Assembly: GCA_016928055.1 (NCBI GenBank)
Contig: JAFGLM010000054.1
Location: forward strand, 1-45,298
Direction of reading: 5' to 3'
DNA length: 45,298 nt
From: Gammaproteobacteria bacterium
GTDB taxonomy: Bacteria > Pseudomonadota > Gammaproteobacteria > HTCC5015
In this document: piece after piece, positions 9,846 through 18,199 of the stretch
Numbering within the stretch: the stretch's first letter is position 1
Layout: each line of letters opens with the position of its first letter
Notes under the pieces: generated by a model
What the model was told of the DNA's origin: nothing
Database searches by the model: none
The model's input: the letters and a program-made list of their open reading frames with translations, nothing else
Position numbers and translations under genes: made by a program

Positions 9846-10439
9846 ATGATTACGTTGCTTGTCCTGCTGGTTATTGTTATTGGAGTGATTTTCTACATCA
9901 TCGGTATTTATAACCGGCTGGTGCAATTGAAAAATCGCTATCTGAACGCTTTCTCACAAATCGAAGTTCAGCTCAAACGCCGTTACGATCTGATCCCGAA
10001 TCTGGTCGAAACCGCTAAGGCTTATATCAAGCATGAACGTGAAACACTGGAAGCGGTTATAGCGGCACGCAATCAGGCGGTGGCCGGTCTAAAAGCCGCC
10101 CAGTCCGATCCGTCCAACGCCGGCGCGATGGCTGCACTCGGCGGTGCGGAAGGCGCACTCGCTGGCGCATTGGGCAAGCTCAACGTGGTTGTGGAAGCCT
10201 ATCCTGACCTGAAAGCGAATCAGAATATGATGCAGCTCAGCGAAGAACTGACCAGCACCGAAAACAAGGTCTCTTTTGCGCGTCAGGGTTTCAATGATGC
10301 CGTAACCGAGTTCAATACCTATCGACAGAGTTTCCCACCGGTGTTTTTCGGCCCCATGTTCGGCTTTTCAAAAGATGCGGGGTTGCTTGAATTTGAAGAT
10401 AGGGTTGCGATCCAGGCGGCACCGAAGGTTTCTTTTTAA
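9846..10439 (+). CDS. lemA: LemA family protein
   Basis: A 197-residue LemA protein, close to the usual length. It has one N-terminal membrane anchor (about 2-20), then the LemA signature (YNRLVQLKNR, then QIEVQLKRRYDLIPNLVE) and a long antiparallel helical region. A strong AAGGAG lies about ten bases before the ATG. The gene is directly followed, 18 bases later, by an M48 metalloprotease gene; LemA with HtpX-like proteases is a recurring pair. By family, the helical domain should face the periplasm, with the short N-terminus in the cytoplasm. Function is unsettled; a link to membrane-protein quality control is inferred from the pairing. Confidence 0.92.
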   Translation: MITLLVLLVIVIGVIFYIIGIYNRLVQLKNRYLNAFSQIEVQLKRRYDLIPNLVETAKAYIKHERETLEAVIAARNQAVAGLKAAQSDPSNAGAMAALGGAEGALAGALGKLNVVVEAYPDLKANQNMMQLSEELTSTENKVSFARQGFNDAVTEFNTYRQSFPPVFFGPMFGFSKDAGLLEFEDRVAIQAAPKVSF

Positions 10440-10457
10440 TTCTATTATTTTTCTGTA

Positions 10458-12317
10458 ATGAATTTTTTTGAACATCAGGATCAGGCGCGGCGATATAGTT
10501 CGCGCCTGGTTTTTTTGTTCTGCATTGCAGTGTTGATTTTAATTGCATTGATCAATCTGGTGGTGGTGGTCGGAATAACACTATTTGATGGCCAACAAAC
10601 CACCATCGCTACGTTGCCGTTAAATACACATCTGGTTATTGCCGCCTGCGTTATCAGCGCGGTGGGTATCGCCATATGGTATCGCTTTAATCAGTTGAGC
10701 GAAGGTGGTGCTGCGGTCGCAACAGCATTGGGTGGCCGTTTGATCTCGCGTAATACGATGGAACCCGATGAACGTAAACTGCTGAATGTGGTTGAAGAAA
10801 TGGCCATCGCTTCCGGCACACCGGTACCACCGGTTTATCTGCTGCCCGATAATGCGATTAATGCATTTGCAGCGGGCTATACGCCACATGATGCGGTTAT
10901 TGGTATAACCAGAGGCGCGATCCAGCTGCTTAATCGTGACGAATTGCAGGGTGTGATTGCGCATGAGTTTTCGCATATCTTTAACGGCGATATGCGTCTA
11001 AACCTGCGTCTGATCGGGGTGATATTCGGTATTTTGTTTATCGCACTGGCAGGTGGAAAGCTGATGCGAGGCGTGACCCATTCGCGTTCACGCGATGCGG
11101 CACCACTGATATTTATCGGTTTAGGCCTGGTGATTATCGGATACATTGGTGCCATGTTCGGCAATATGATCAAAGCTGCAGTCAGCCGCCAACGCGAATA
11201 CCTGGCCGACGCTTCAGCCGTGCAGTTTACGCGTAATCCGGATGGCATCGGCGGCGCGCTGAAAAAAATCGGCGGCTGGTCGGTGGGTTCTAATCTCGGC
11301 GTACCCAACGCGGCGGAGTACAGTCATTTTTATATAGCAGATGGTGTCAGTGCTTTCGCGCGTGGTTTTTTTCAAACTCACCCACCGTTGGAAAAACGCG
11401 TTAAGCGAATCCTGCCGCAATGGGATGGCAAATTCCCGAAAGTGAAAAGACCGGAATACAAACCGATGATTGAGCGTGAAAAGGAACGCGCTAAAATCGC
11501 TACCGATGTTTCCTCTGTTGCCATACTGGCCGGTGTTCTTTCACATACCGGTGCACCGACCGATCAACATCTCAGTAGTGCGCAACATCTGGTCATGCAA
11601 TTGCCACAGCAACTTCTTGCCGCAACACAGGATCCACTGGAAGCTTATGCTCTGTCGTTGGGTCTGATCATGTCACGCGAAATAAATGACTGGAACCAAC
11701 TGTTGGTAGCACTTGGTGAGAATACCCATCTGGCCGTTATCGATACGCTGAAAACACTGTTGCCTGCGTTAGCTACACTGAATATCAAATTTCGTCTGCC
11801 TTTAATTGAATTATGCATCCCGTCACTTAAACAATTGTCGGAAAAACAAAAACTACAATTTGATAATGATTTGAAAGTCGTCATCAGAGCTGATGATAAA
11901 TTTGAGCTATGGGAGTGGGCTCTGTACAAAATCTTTTCTCTGTCCTTAAATAAACCGCAAAACACCGGCATGGGTAAGTACAAGCTCGCCGATCTGAGAG
12001 AAGAATGTCAATTACTGCTGGCAACGGTTGTTTGTTGCGGTAAGGGCGATCAGCAGGCGGCCTATTTCGATGCTGCCTCAAAACTGGGGATCAACACGGA
12101 GATGCCCGACGTTCAGAAATTGAAACGCTCCGCCATCAATGCCGCGCTGGACCGGCTGCGCCGGCTTAAGCCCTTGGAAAAACCCTTATTGCTGAAAGCA
12201 CTGTGTATCGCCGTGCAATCTGATCACATTGTCGATGCAAAAGAAGTGGAACTGGTACGCGCCATTGCTGAAGGCATTGATTGTCCGATGCCGCCTCTAA
12301 TTACCGAAGCAAGCTAA
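10458..12317 (+). CDS. M48 (HtpX-like) membrane metalloprotease with C-terminal extension
   Basis: A 619-residue zinc protease. The active site HEFSH is at residues 169-173, and the third zinc ligand is Glu247 in REYLADA. Two membrane segments precede the catalytic domain (about 18-46 and 63-82), and two follow the HExxH site (about 185-205 and 215-240), as in HtpX. Unlike classic HtpX (about 290 residues), it has a further 280 residues after the peptidase domain. The end of this tail (CIAVQSDHIVDAKEVELVRA) resembles the acidic helical repeats of TerB-like domains. There is no clear Shine-Dalgarno before the ATG, so translation may depend on lemA. It probably degrades damaged membrane proteins, with LemA as partner. 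Confidence 0.88.
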   Translation: MNFFEHQDQARRYSSRLVFLFCIAVLILIALINLVVVVGITLFDGQQTTIATLPLNTHLVIAACVISAVGIAIWYRFNQLSEGGAAVATALGGRLISRNTMEPDERKLLNVVEEMAIASGTPVPPVYLLPDNAINAFAAGYTPHDAVIGITRGAIQLLNRDELQGVIAHEFSHIFNGDMRLNLRLIGVIFGILFIALAGGKLMRGVTHSRSRDAAPLIFIGLGLVIIGYIGAMFGNMIKAAVSRQREYLADASAVQFTRNPDGIGGALKKIGGWSVGSNLGVPNAAEYSHFYIADGVSAFARGFFQTHPPLEKRVKRILPQWDGKFPKVKRPEYKPMIEREKERAKIATDVSSVAILAGVLSHTGAPTDQHLSSAQHLVMQLPQQLLAATQDPLEAYALSLGLIMSREINDWNQLLVALGENTHLAVIDTLKTLLPALATLNIKFRLPLIELCIPSLKQLSEKQKLQFDNDLKVVIRADDKFELWEWALYKIFSLSLNKPQNTGMGKYKLADLREECQLLLATVVCCGKGDQQAAYFDAASKLGINTEMPDVQKLKRSAINAALDRLRRLKPLEKPLLLKALCIAVQSDHIVDAKEVELVRAIAEGIDCPMPPLITEAS

Positions 12318-12484
12318 GTTTATCTTCCTTGTAAGTCTTTTTTGCGCCTTCGATCTATTCATACATTCCCGCTATTAGCATATTCAATAAAAATATTTAA
12401 CATTCCAACCAAATGTCGGTATTTTCCGCAACCAACAAGTCTGATCTGATAAAGCTAGAGCTGATTCTATGACCGCAATCATAT

Positions 12485-12624
12485 GAACCTGTCTCAAAAT
12501 GTCACGAGCGCAGGCTAGACGAGGCAAAAGTGAATGAAAAAGCGGAGTTTATCGAGAATAAATGAGCATTTTGAGTGAGCTTTTAACAACGTATAGGCAA
12601 GCGTAGTAATTTTGAGAAAGGTTC
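12485..12624. mobile_element. MITE-like element with 16-bp terminal inverted repeats
   Basis: A 140-bp segment is bounded by GAACCTGTCTCAAAAT (12485-12500) and ATTTTGAGAAAGGTTC (12609-12624), inverted repeats that match at 15 of 16 positions. It has no coding capacity. The interior (agtgaatgaaaaagcgg, atgagcattttgagtgag) resembles a non-autonomous element I recall from other marine gammaproteobacteria. No convincing target-site duplication is visible. It sits between the upstream region and the ribosome-binding site of the peroxiredoxin gene. The remainder of the gap 12318-12658 shows nothing I can name. Confidence 0.65.
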
Positions 12625-12658
12625 GAATTAGCCTTACAACCGAGAGGGATATACATAT

Positions 12659-13318
12659 ATGTCATTACGTATTAATGATGTGGCACCTGATTTCAACGCA
12701 GACACCACGCACGGTAAACTTAATTTCCATGACTGGATTGGCAATCAATGGGCGGTGCTGTTCTCCCATCCAAAAGATTTCACGCCGGTTTGTACAACAG
12801 AACTGGGTTATATGGCTGGGCTGGAAGACGAGTTTGCAAAACGTAACTGTAAAATTATCGGCCTCAGCATCGATCCGGTCGATAACCATTCCGAGTGGCT
12901 TAAAGATATCGAAGAAACTCAGGGTCACACGGTTAACTACCCGTTGATCGGCGATGTGGATCTTGCCATTGCCAAACTCTACAACATGTTGCCGGCCGAT
13001 GAGGAAGGTAATTCACAAGGTCGTACGGCTGCCAACAATGCGACGGTACGCTCTGTATTTGTTATCGGTCCCGACAAGAAAATAAAACTGATGCTGACCT
13101 ATCCGATGACAACCGGCCGTAACTTCGATGAGATTTTGCGAGTCCTGGATTCGATGCAGTTAACTGCCCAGCATAAAGTGGCAACACCGGCCAACTGGCA
13201 AAAAGGCGATGATGTGATCATCGTCCCGACAGTTTCCGATGACGAAGCCAGACAGAAATATCCTAAAGGCTGGAAGACCGTAAAACCCTATTTGCGTTTT
13301 GTCGAACAACCGCAATAG
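12659..13318 (+). CDS. 1-Cys peroxiredoxin (Prx6 family)
   Basis: A 219-residue peroxiredoxin of the Prx6/1-Cys type. The catalytic motif PKDFTPVC places the peroxidatic cysteine at residue 45, with Thr42 before it. The C-terminal extension typical of Prx6 is present (about 160-219, with ANWQKGDDVIIVPTVSDD and the YLRF motif near the end). It should reduce hydrogen peroxide and organic peroxides in the cytoplasm with an external thiol donor. GAGAGGG lies about ten bases before the ATG. The MITE-like element ends 34 bases before the start codon, so it must lie in or directly upstream of the 5' untranslated region. Confidence 0.95.
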   Translation: MSLRINDVAPDFNADTTHGKLNFHDWIGNQWAVLFSHPKDFTPVCTTELGYMAGLEDEFAKRNCKIIGLSIDPVDNHSEWLKDIEETQGHTVNYPLIGDVDLAIAKLYNMLPADEEGNSQGRTAANNATVRSVFVIGPDKKIKLMLTYPMTTGRNFDEILRVLDSMQLTAQHKVATPANWQKGDDVIIVPTVSDDEARQKYPKGWKTVKPYLRFVEQPQ

Positions 13319-13343
13319 GCAAAACTATACGGACGCATGCTAT

Positions 13344-13374
13344 GGGACGCTGCTGCGATTACGTGCAGCGTCCC
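13344..13374. terminator. Hairpin between convergent peroxiredoxin and DUF2892 genes
   Basis: A perfect 10-bp stem (13344-13353 with 13365-13374, loop of eleven) lies between two convergent stop codons. It lacks an immediate T-run on either strand; the plus strand has TTTTATT ten bases later. It may act as a weak bidirectional terminator. Confidence 0.5.
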
Positions 13375-13385
13375 ACATGATCGTT

Positions 13386-13586
13386 TTATTGATTACAACA
13401 GCATCCTTTTTTACACGTCGACAAACCAAAGGGCAGGTACGCGGGACAGAAACCAATCGCTGCGGTCAGAATCAAAACAATTCCTATTGCTCCCCACCAG
13501 GAAGCAAAATAGACGCCGCCTGCGATAACGCAAGCTCCAATAATTATCCGTGCAATTCGATCTGTTTTTCCCATATTGCATTTCAT
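13386..13586 (-). CDS. DUF2892 (YgaP-like) small membrane protein with Cys-rich tail
   Basis: A 66-residue protein, started at the ATG at 13586 because AGGAG lies eight bases upstream; the longer frame has no such signal. It opens with MKCNMGKTDRIARIIIG, the usual DUF2892 start, followed by two membrane segments (about 12-26 and 28-45). The typical short tail CPAYLPFGLSTCKK is extended by GCCCNQ, giving five cysteines in the last twenty residues. DUF2892 domains form the membrane part of YgaP-type proteins, some of which carry a rhodanese domain, here absent. It is 54 bases after the cysteine synthase gene on the same strand, so a role in sulfur or thiol metabolism is possible but unproven. 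Confidence 0.85.
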   Translation of the reverse strand: MKCNMGKTDRIARIIIGACVIAGGVYFASWWGAIGIVLILTAAIGFCPAYLPFGLSTCKKGCCCNQ

Positions 13587-13640
13587 GTGATTCTCCTCAT
13601 TTGCATTCTCTAAATAGTTTCCAAACAACTAATTTTCTGG

Positions 13641-14528
13641 TCAAAGCAAGCCGGTACTAAAATAGCGTTCCGCCCTGTCCGGAAGTACGGTGGCAATCAC
13701 CCAGTCCGGATGCTGTTTGGCTATCTGTCTCGCAGCCCAGACATTGGCGCCGGAGGACGTCCCACACAACAGAGAATTACTCGCTGCCAGCTCGCGTGTT
13801 GTAGCAATCGCATCATCATCGGTTACTTCGATAATGGTATCGATTAAAGAAACATCAAGGATATCCGGTATAAATCCATCGCCTATTCCCTGTATCTGAT
13901 GTAACCCCGGTTCATGGCCCAGCAGAGCTGATACGTTCTTCGGTTCAACCGCAACAACGGTGACACCAGGACTGTTTTTCTTCAGGAAACTACCGACCCC
14001 CTGAATGGTGCCACCACTGCCAACGCCCGAAACAAAGGCGTCAATTTTATCTCCCGCCTGCCTCCAAAGTTCCGGTGCGGTATATTCATAGTGCGCCAAT
14101 GCATTGGCTGGATTCTTAAATTGATTCGGCATAAATCCGTTGAATTTCGCAACCAGTTGCTCGGCTTTTCTAACCGCACCGGCGATGCTTTCTTCATCTG
14201 GTGTAAGAATGAGATTACCACCCAGGACTTTAATAATATTTTTTCGCTCTTCGCTCATGCCTTCCGGCATGACGATTGTGACGTCATATCCCTTTGCAAT
14301 CCCAACCAGCGTAATACCTATTCCGGTATTACCGGAGGTTGGTTCAACAATTTTCATCCCTGGTTTCAGCGTTCCATCCCGTTCCGCCGCTTCGATCATG
14401 GCCAGGGCAATCCGGTCTTTAATACTGCCACCGGGATTAAGGAACTCAGCCTTGGCGACAATATTTTCGTTTCTGAGTCTGATTAAAGGGGTATTGCCGA
14501 TCAGGTCGATAACATCACAGGTTTTCAT
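13641..14528 (-). CDS. Cysteine synthase (O-acetylserine sulfhydrylase)
   Basis: A 295-residue PLP enzyme of the cysteine synthase/CBS family. It has NTPLIRL near the start, the PLP lysine Lys37 in GGSIKDR, the substrate loop EPTSGNTGI (about 63-71), and the phosphate-binding loop GVGSGGTIQG. It should make cysteine from O-acetylserine and sulfide in the cytoplasm. It is slightly shorter than CysK (about 320) and close to CysM (about 300); the sequence alone does not settle CysK against CysM, so no symbol is given. It is followed on the same strand by the DUF2892 gene, and the peroxiredoxin gene lies convergent beyond that. Confidence 0.9.
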   Translation of the reverse strand: MKTCDVIDLIGNTPLIRLRNENIVAKAEFLNPGGSIKDRIALAMIEAAERDGTLKPGMKIVEPTSGNTGIGITLVGIAKGYDVTIVMPEGMSEERKNIIKVLGGNLILTPDEESIAGAVRKAEQLVAKFNGFMPNQFKNPANALAHYEYTAPELWRQAGDKIDAFVSGVGSGGTIQGVGSFLKKNSPGVTVVAVEPKNVSALLGHEPGLHQIQGIGDGFIPDILDVSLIDTIIEVTDDDAIATTRELAASNSLLCGTSSGANVWAARQIAKQHPDWVIATVLPDRAERYFSTGLL

Positions 14529-14604
14529 GGATCTTTATATTCCAAGTTGAAAGGCTTTCAGCGCAGCGAATTTTATATTATCTGCAAAATATTGCATAAC
14601 CCGT

Positions 14605-15363
14605 TTACAGGTTTGCGGGAGCTTTGCCCTCGTTTCTCAAACTGCCTAACGCGATACCCAAACCCAACCCAAATGTATGCGCCCAATTGGCAATCGGACC
14701 GAAAATACCAAACCAACACAAAACAAACCAGGCCAGCATCATAATGACTACTGGCTTATGCAAGGTAATTCCAAATTGCGGGTTGCATCGACCGTGGATC
14801 CAGATGTAACCCAACAGCCCATATACTACGCCTGACATTCCACCAAAGAATGGAGACTTTGTAAAAGCAAACTGAGCAATATTTGAAGTAATGCCCACAA
14901 TAAAAACAAATCCCAGTAAAAACAGGTGTCCTTTTTTTCTCTCAATTATTGGTCCAAGATCCCATAACCACATCATATTAAAAAGGATATGAAGTATCCC
15001 GAAGTGAAGAAAAATGGGTGTGATTAACCGCCAAACCTGACCGGATAAAACAGATTGAAATCCATCACTATACGGATCGGCAATAAACAGCGGCGCCAGA
15101 ATTGCGTCGGATGAACCCAATCTGGATAGGATCGATATCGTAACGCTGATGGCGATTAGAGCTGTTGTTACGGGAGGATAGTGTTTAAACCTCCCATTCA
15201 AATTCAATGGTGACTCTACAACGTCAATTGAATTTACCGTCTCCTGCACTATTCCTGACTCTCGCTTTCGTCTATTTCTGACATAAGATCTAACTGCCAA
15301 AAACACCAAAAATGCTATGGCGATCACAAATATACCTAGCGCAATTAAATCTTCATGTTTCAT
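14605..15363 (-). CDS. Rhomboid family intramembrane serine protease
   Basis: A 252-residue membrane protein. An extra N-terminal membrane segment (about 7-24) is followed by a charged cytoplasmic stretch (RNRRKRESG). The rhomboid core of six segments then begins near residue 66. The conserved HILFNMMWLWDLG is present in the second core segment. The nucleophile serine lies in FGGMSGVVYG and the catalytic histidine in NWAHTFGLGLG. It should cleave membrane-anchored proteins within the bilayer; the substrate is unknown. No clear Shine-Dalgarno is seen at the start. It is 76 bases upstream of the cysteine synthase gene and may or may not be co-transcribed with it. Confidence 0.92.
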   Translation of the reverse strand: MKHEDLIALGIFVIAIAFLVFLAVRSYVRNRRKRESGIVQETVNSIDVVESPLNLNGRFKHYPPVTTALIAISVTISILSRLGSSDAILAPLFIADPYSDGFQSVLSGQVWRLITPIFLHFGILHILFNMMWLWDLGPIIERKKGHLFLLGFVFIVGITSNIAQFAFTKSPFFGGMSGVVYGLLGYIWIHGRCNPQFGITLHKPVVIMMLAWFVLCWFGIFGPIANWAHTFGLGLGIALGSLRNEGKAPANL

Positions 15364-15573
15364 AGAATTAAATAATCCAAAATATTAAATCAAACTTAAT
15401 CGGAACTTCACCTAATGTTTTCGATTTCAAAGCATCGAATTCGAGAAGAAATTCAGAAATTGAAGATATGGTTCTGCTCAATGATTTCACTCCCAATATT
15501 TTTAATCGAGCCAGACACCCGGACTTTCCTAATATACATTGAGTCTGCCAATCAACTCCTCTAACTCACCCAA

Positions 15574-16173
15574 TCATCTCCAGTAAGGAGGGCTTCCCAA
15601 AAAAAGCATCAGAAATACAAAAATTGCGAGCATCATCACGAATATCTCAGAGAGAGAGCCCAGTATTTTTGAAACTTTTATAACCAGCTCTTCGCTGAGA
15701 ATAGGTTCAAGCAACCTTTGGTCTGTGATAATTCCTGTAGCTATAGCTAAATAATAAGAGTTGACGTGTTTATAACCAATGAATAAGTACATCACAACTC
15801 CGATAAGTAAAACTGGCATCATGAGAAATGCAATATAATCGATTAATCTTGGCGTATCCGGAAATAACAGAATAGATATCAAAATAATCACTCCGACAGC
15901 ATTTAATATTAATGTCCAGCGGCTTATGGGCATTGCGCGTGTTGTTGCATAAAGATTAAACGACGGCAGCAGAAAGCCAAACAGGTTTATAACCACCATC
16001 TCATACCATTCGTATGGCAGTCTATCCAATTGCGTTATGGTCGCATACAGCAAGGTGCCTAGTATTAACGCCAAACAAGCAATATTCGCAAGAATCAATG
16101 CCACGGGAAGTGGTATCGCATACTGAACGACATCAATTGGATACTTGAGACTGGGAACCGGAAACTCGCTCAT
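15574..16173 (-). CDS. Unknown polytopic membrane protein
   Basis: A 199-residue protein I do not recognise. It has five likely membrane segments: about 22-46, 57-78, 88-105, 112-134 and a C-terminal one at 172-193, with a short soluble loop at about 135-170. There are no cysteines or charged residues that would suggest a catalytic or metal site. It is on the same strand as the rhomboid protease gene, but with a gap of 210 bases holding nothing recognisable. Function unknown. Confidence 0.7.
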   Translation of the reverse strand: MSEFPVPSLKYPIDVVQYAIPLPVALILANIACLALILGTLLYATITQLDRLPYEWYEMVVINLFGFLLPSFNLYATTRAMPISRWTLILNAVGVIILISILLFPDTPRLIDYIAFLMMPVLLIGVVMYLFIGYKHVNSYYLAIATGIITDQRLLEPILSEELVIKVSKILGSLSEIFVMMLAIFVFLMLFLGSPPYWR

Positions 16174-16331
16174 AGACGTTTTTTTCTCAAATCAATTACC
16201 CTAAATCATTACATATAAACAATGGGTCTGCAGAGCACAATAACCGAAGCACATTACGCCAGACTCAATCGTCACATCATAATCCAACTTCGTTACCAGT
16301 CCCAGTCCAAAATACGGAGGGGACAATAAAC

Positions 16332-16358
16332 AAAAGGCCGGCGTTTCCACACCGGCCT
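16332..16358 (-). terminator. Intrinsic terminator of the PspA-like/VWA operon
   Basis: A 7-bp G+C-rich stem (AGGCCGG 16335-16341 with CCGGCCT 16352-16358, loop of ten) is followed on the minus strand by TTTTGTTTATT. It lies about 50 bases after the stop codon of the VWA gene. Confidence 0.75.
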
Positions 16359-16409
16359 GAGGCGCGTTGAATAACCGCCGAATTGGAACTACATCACCCC
16401 CCTTCAATC

Positions 16410-17615
16410 TTAATAGGCAATAGCCTCATCGCTATATACCAACCCCTTCTCTGCGGCCTGCTCCTTAATCGCTTCATACAACTGCACATCCAGTGAATCC
16501 TTTGCACCACCCGCTTCCTTGACTTTTTCTTTCATATATTCCTGCCGTTGCTGTCCCAGCGTTGCGATTTCTTTCATCAACTGATCGCGTTTTACTGATT
16601 TTTCTTTTACAACTTTAAGTCTTTCCGCCGGCGCCATCGCCTGTATCGGCGCGGGCAATTCTTCTTCTGCGATATCGTTCAGATCGACGCGACCACTGCT
16701 GATTTCATCTACCAGCTCTTTGTCGCCGATTAAATTCGCCGCGCCGGATTTACTGGCGTTAAATACGCCTCGACGTGCTCGAGACTCCATCGATGCACCA
16801 GCCGTCAACTTGTCGGTAGCCGCCACTTTCGCGGCTTTTCTTGCAAGTTCTTTTTTTGTGCCGTAAAAAAGCCTTGTGTCATCCAGCTCTTCCGATAATT
16901 TAGCAATCTTTTCATCATAAGGCGTGGTCATCGCAACAGCACTGCCGGTTTGTTCAACATTAAAAAATTGACCATTACCAAGTTGTGCTACCCGCAACCA
17001 TTCACGTTGTGTGTCTGAGTCTCCACCGCAGCGTATCGCATTGACAACAATACCTTTTTGTTTGGCAGCCGCAACCGAGACCGGATATTTAACATCATCC
17101 TGATAATCCATATGTGGCGGTGCATCACCAACCAGAAAGATGACTTTGTAGCTGTCTTTATTTTGGCTCCAGGATACTTTATGAACTGCATCATAAACCG
17201 CCTGGTTAACACTCTCCGGTCCATCACCACCACCGCCGGCCTGGAAATCCATCAGGGTGGCATACATGCTGTCGAGATCGTTGGATAAATCAACAACTCG
17301 CGTAACATAATCGTCACCACGATCACGATAGGCAACCAGGCCCATTTTGATTTCCGGCGCCGGTTGAGCGGATGCCATATTGCTGGCGATAGACCAGATT
17401 TTTTCCTTTGCTGCATCGATAAGTCCGCCCATGCTACCGGTGGTATCCAGAACAAACACCACTTCGATCTTCGGTTTCTGGTCACTTAATAAATTCTCAG
17501 GCTGCACAACTGTATTGCTCGATTGATTCGAATTGGTATTATTCACCATCGGATAAAACCCAACTGCAACAGCGGTTGCCGCAAACAGTGCCAGTATCAG
17601 TAATTTGCTTTTCAT
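16410..17615 (-). CDS. Exported von Willebrand factor A domain protein
   Basis: A 401-residue protein with an N-terminal signal peptide or signal anchor (MKSKLLILALFAATAVAVGF) and then a VWA domain at about 50-230. The metal-ion-dependent adhesion site begins with DTTGS at residues 57-61, and the domain has further conserved parts (GLVAYRDRGDDY, FLVGDAPPH). The C-terminal 170 residues are helical and charged, with AARKAAKVAATDKL and KRDQLMKEI, possibly coiled coil. VWA domains bind protein partners through a metal ion; a periplasmic location is inferred from the signal. GAGGA lies eight bases upstream of the ATG. It is the last gene of an operon with a PspA-like protein and a membrane protein, which suggests a part in envelope maintenance. 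Confidence 0.88.
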   Translation of the reverse strand: MKSKLLILALFAATAVAVGFYPMVNNTNSNQSSNTVVQPENLLSDQKPKIEVVFVLDTTGSMGGLIDAAKEKIWSIASNMASAQPAPEIKMGLVAYRDRGDDYVTRVVDLSNDLDSMYATLMDFQAGGGGDGPESVNQAVYDAVHKVSWSQNKDSYKVIFLVGDAPPHMDYQDDVKYPVSVAAAKQKGIVVNAIRCGGDSDTQREWLRVAQLGNGQFFNVEQTGSAVAMTTPYDEKIAKLSEELDDTRLFYGTKKELARKAAKVAATDKLTAGASMESRARRGVFNASKSGAANLIGDKELVDEISSGRVDLNDIAEEELPAPIQAMAPAERLKVVKEKSVKRDQLMKEIATLGQQRQEYMKEKVKEAGGAKDSLDVQLYEAIKEQAAEKGLVYSDEAIAY

Positions 17616-17626
17616 AATATGTTCCT

Positions 17627-18199
17627 CTAATTGGTTTTACAGGTTGAAATTTTTCGTAATGCTGCGTCGGCGTTTACCCATGCATTTTGAAAATGATCGG
17701 GTTCGTCCGATACCATGTTGTCAGCGATCTTGCGCGTCCACCGGGCAGGTACCATGACAAATAAAGCCTGCACCAGAAAAAAGCACCAGACACTTAAGAA
17801 AAGACTGTTGGAATGCATGGCCGCCCACACAGCAGCGATGATTGCTAACAAACTTAAACCCAGGTCTGCCAGTGAAGTCACTATACTGGAATGAAAATAG
17901 AATGAACGCACCAACCAGATCAGCCCGGTATGGATCAGTAAATACGCTGCCAACGGTGGCGCCCAAAGCCAGACTACAACACTAACAACCAGCCATAACG
18001 CAACCGTTGTCAGCTTGCCGATTTTCACCCGACTGCCGCGTAACAGATAAACGATATACGCCAGCGACATTAAAGTGATCAATGCGCGTAATACCAGGCC
18101 ACCACCAAACAGGGGTTTCGCAACAAAATATATTGCGCTGGCAATCACGCTCAGAAAAAGAGCGATAACTATTCCGTTTAGTATGCCGGGTCTTTTCAT
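17627..18199 (-). CDS. Unknown membrane protein in PspA-like/VWA operon
   Basis: A 190-residue integral membrane protein with five or six hydrophobic segments (about 7-27, 34-54, 64-90, 93-110, 113-130 and 135-150) and a soluble C-terminal tail of about 40 residues. I do not recognise the family. Its ATG overlaps the stop of the PspA-like gene (ATGA), so the two are translationally coupled, and the VWA gene begins 11 bases after its stop. By position it could be the membrane anchor or channel on which the PspA-like coiled coil and the VWA protein act from opposite sides of the membrane; this is inference. Confidence 0.8.
   Translation of the reverse strand: MKRPGILNGIVIALFLSVIASAIYFVAKPLFGGGLVLRALITLMSLAYIVYLLRGSRVKIGKLTTVALWLVVSVVVWLWAPPLAAYLLIHTGLIWLVRSFYFHSSIVTSLADLGLSLLAIIAAVWAAMHSNSLFLSVWCFFLVQALFVMVPARWTRKIADNMVSDEPDHFQNAWVNADAALRKISTCKTN

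Noticed and set aside
12612..12947. Second plus-strand frame overlapping the peroxiredoxin start
   Set aside because: It starts inside the MITE-like element and runs out of frame with the clear peroxiredoxin.
16201..16407. 68-codon minus-strand frame after the VWA gene
   Set aside because: It contains the terminator hairpin of the operon and has no recognisable content.
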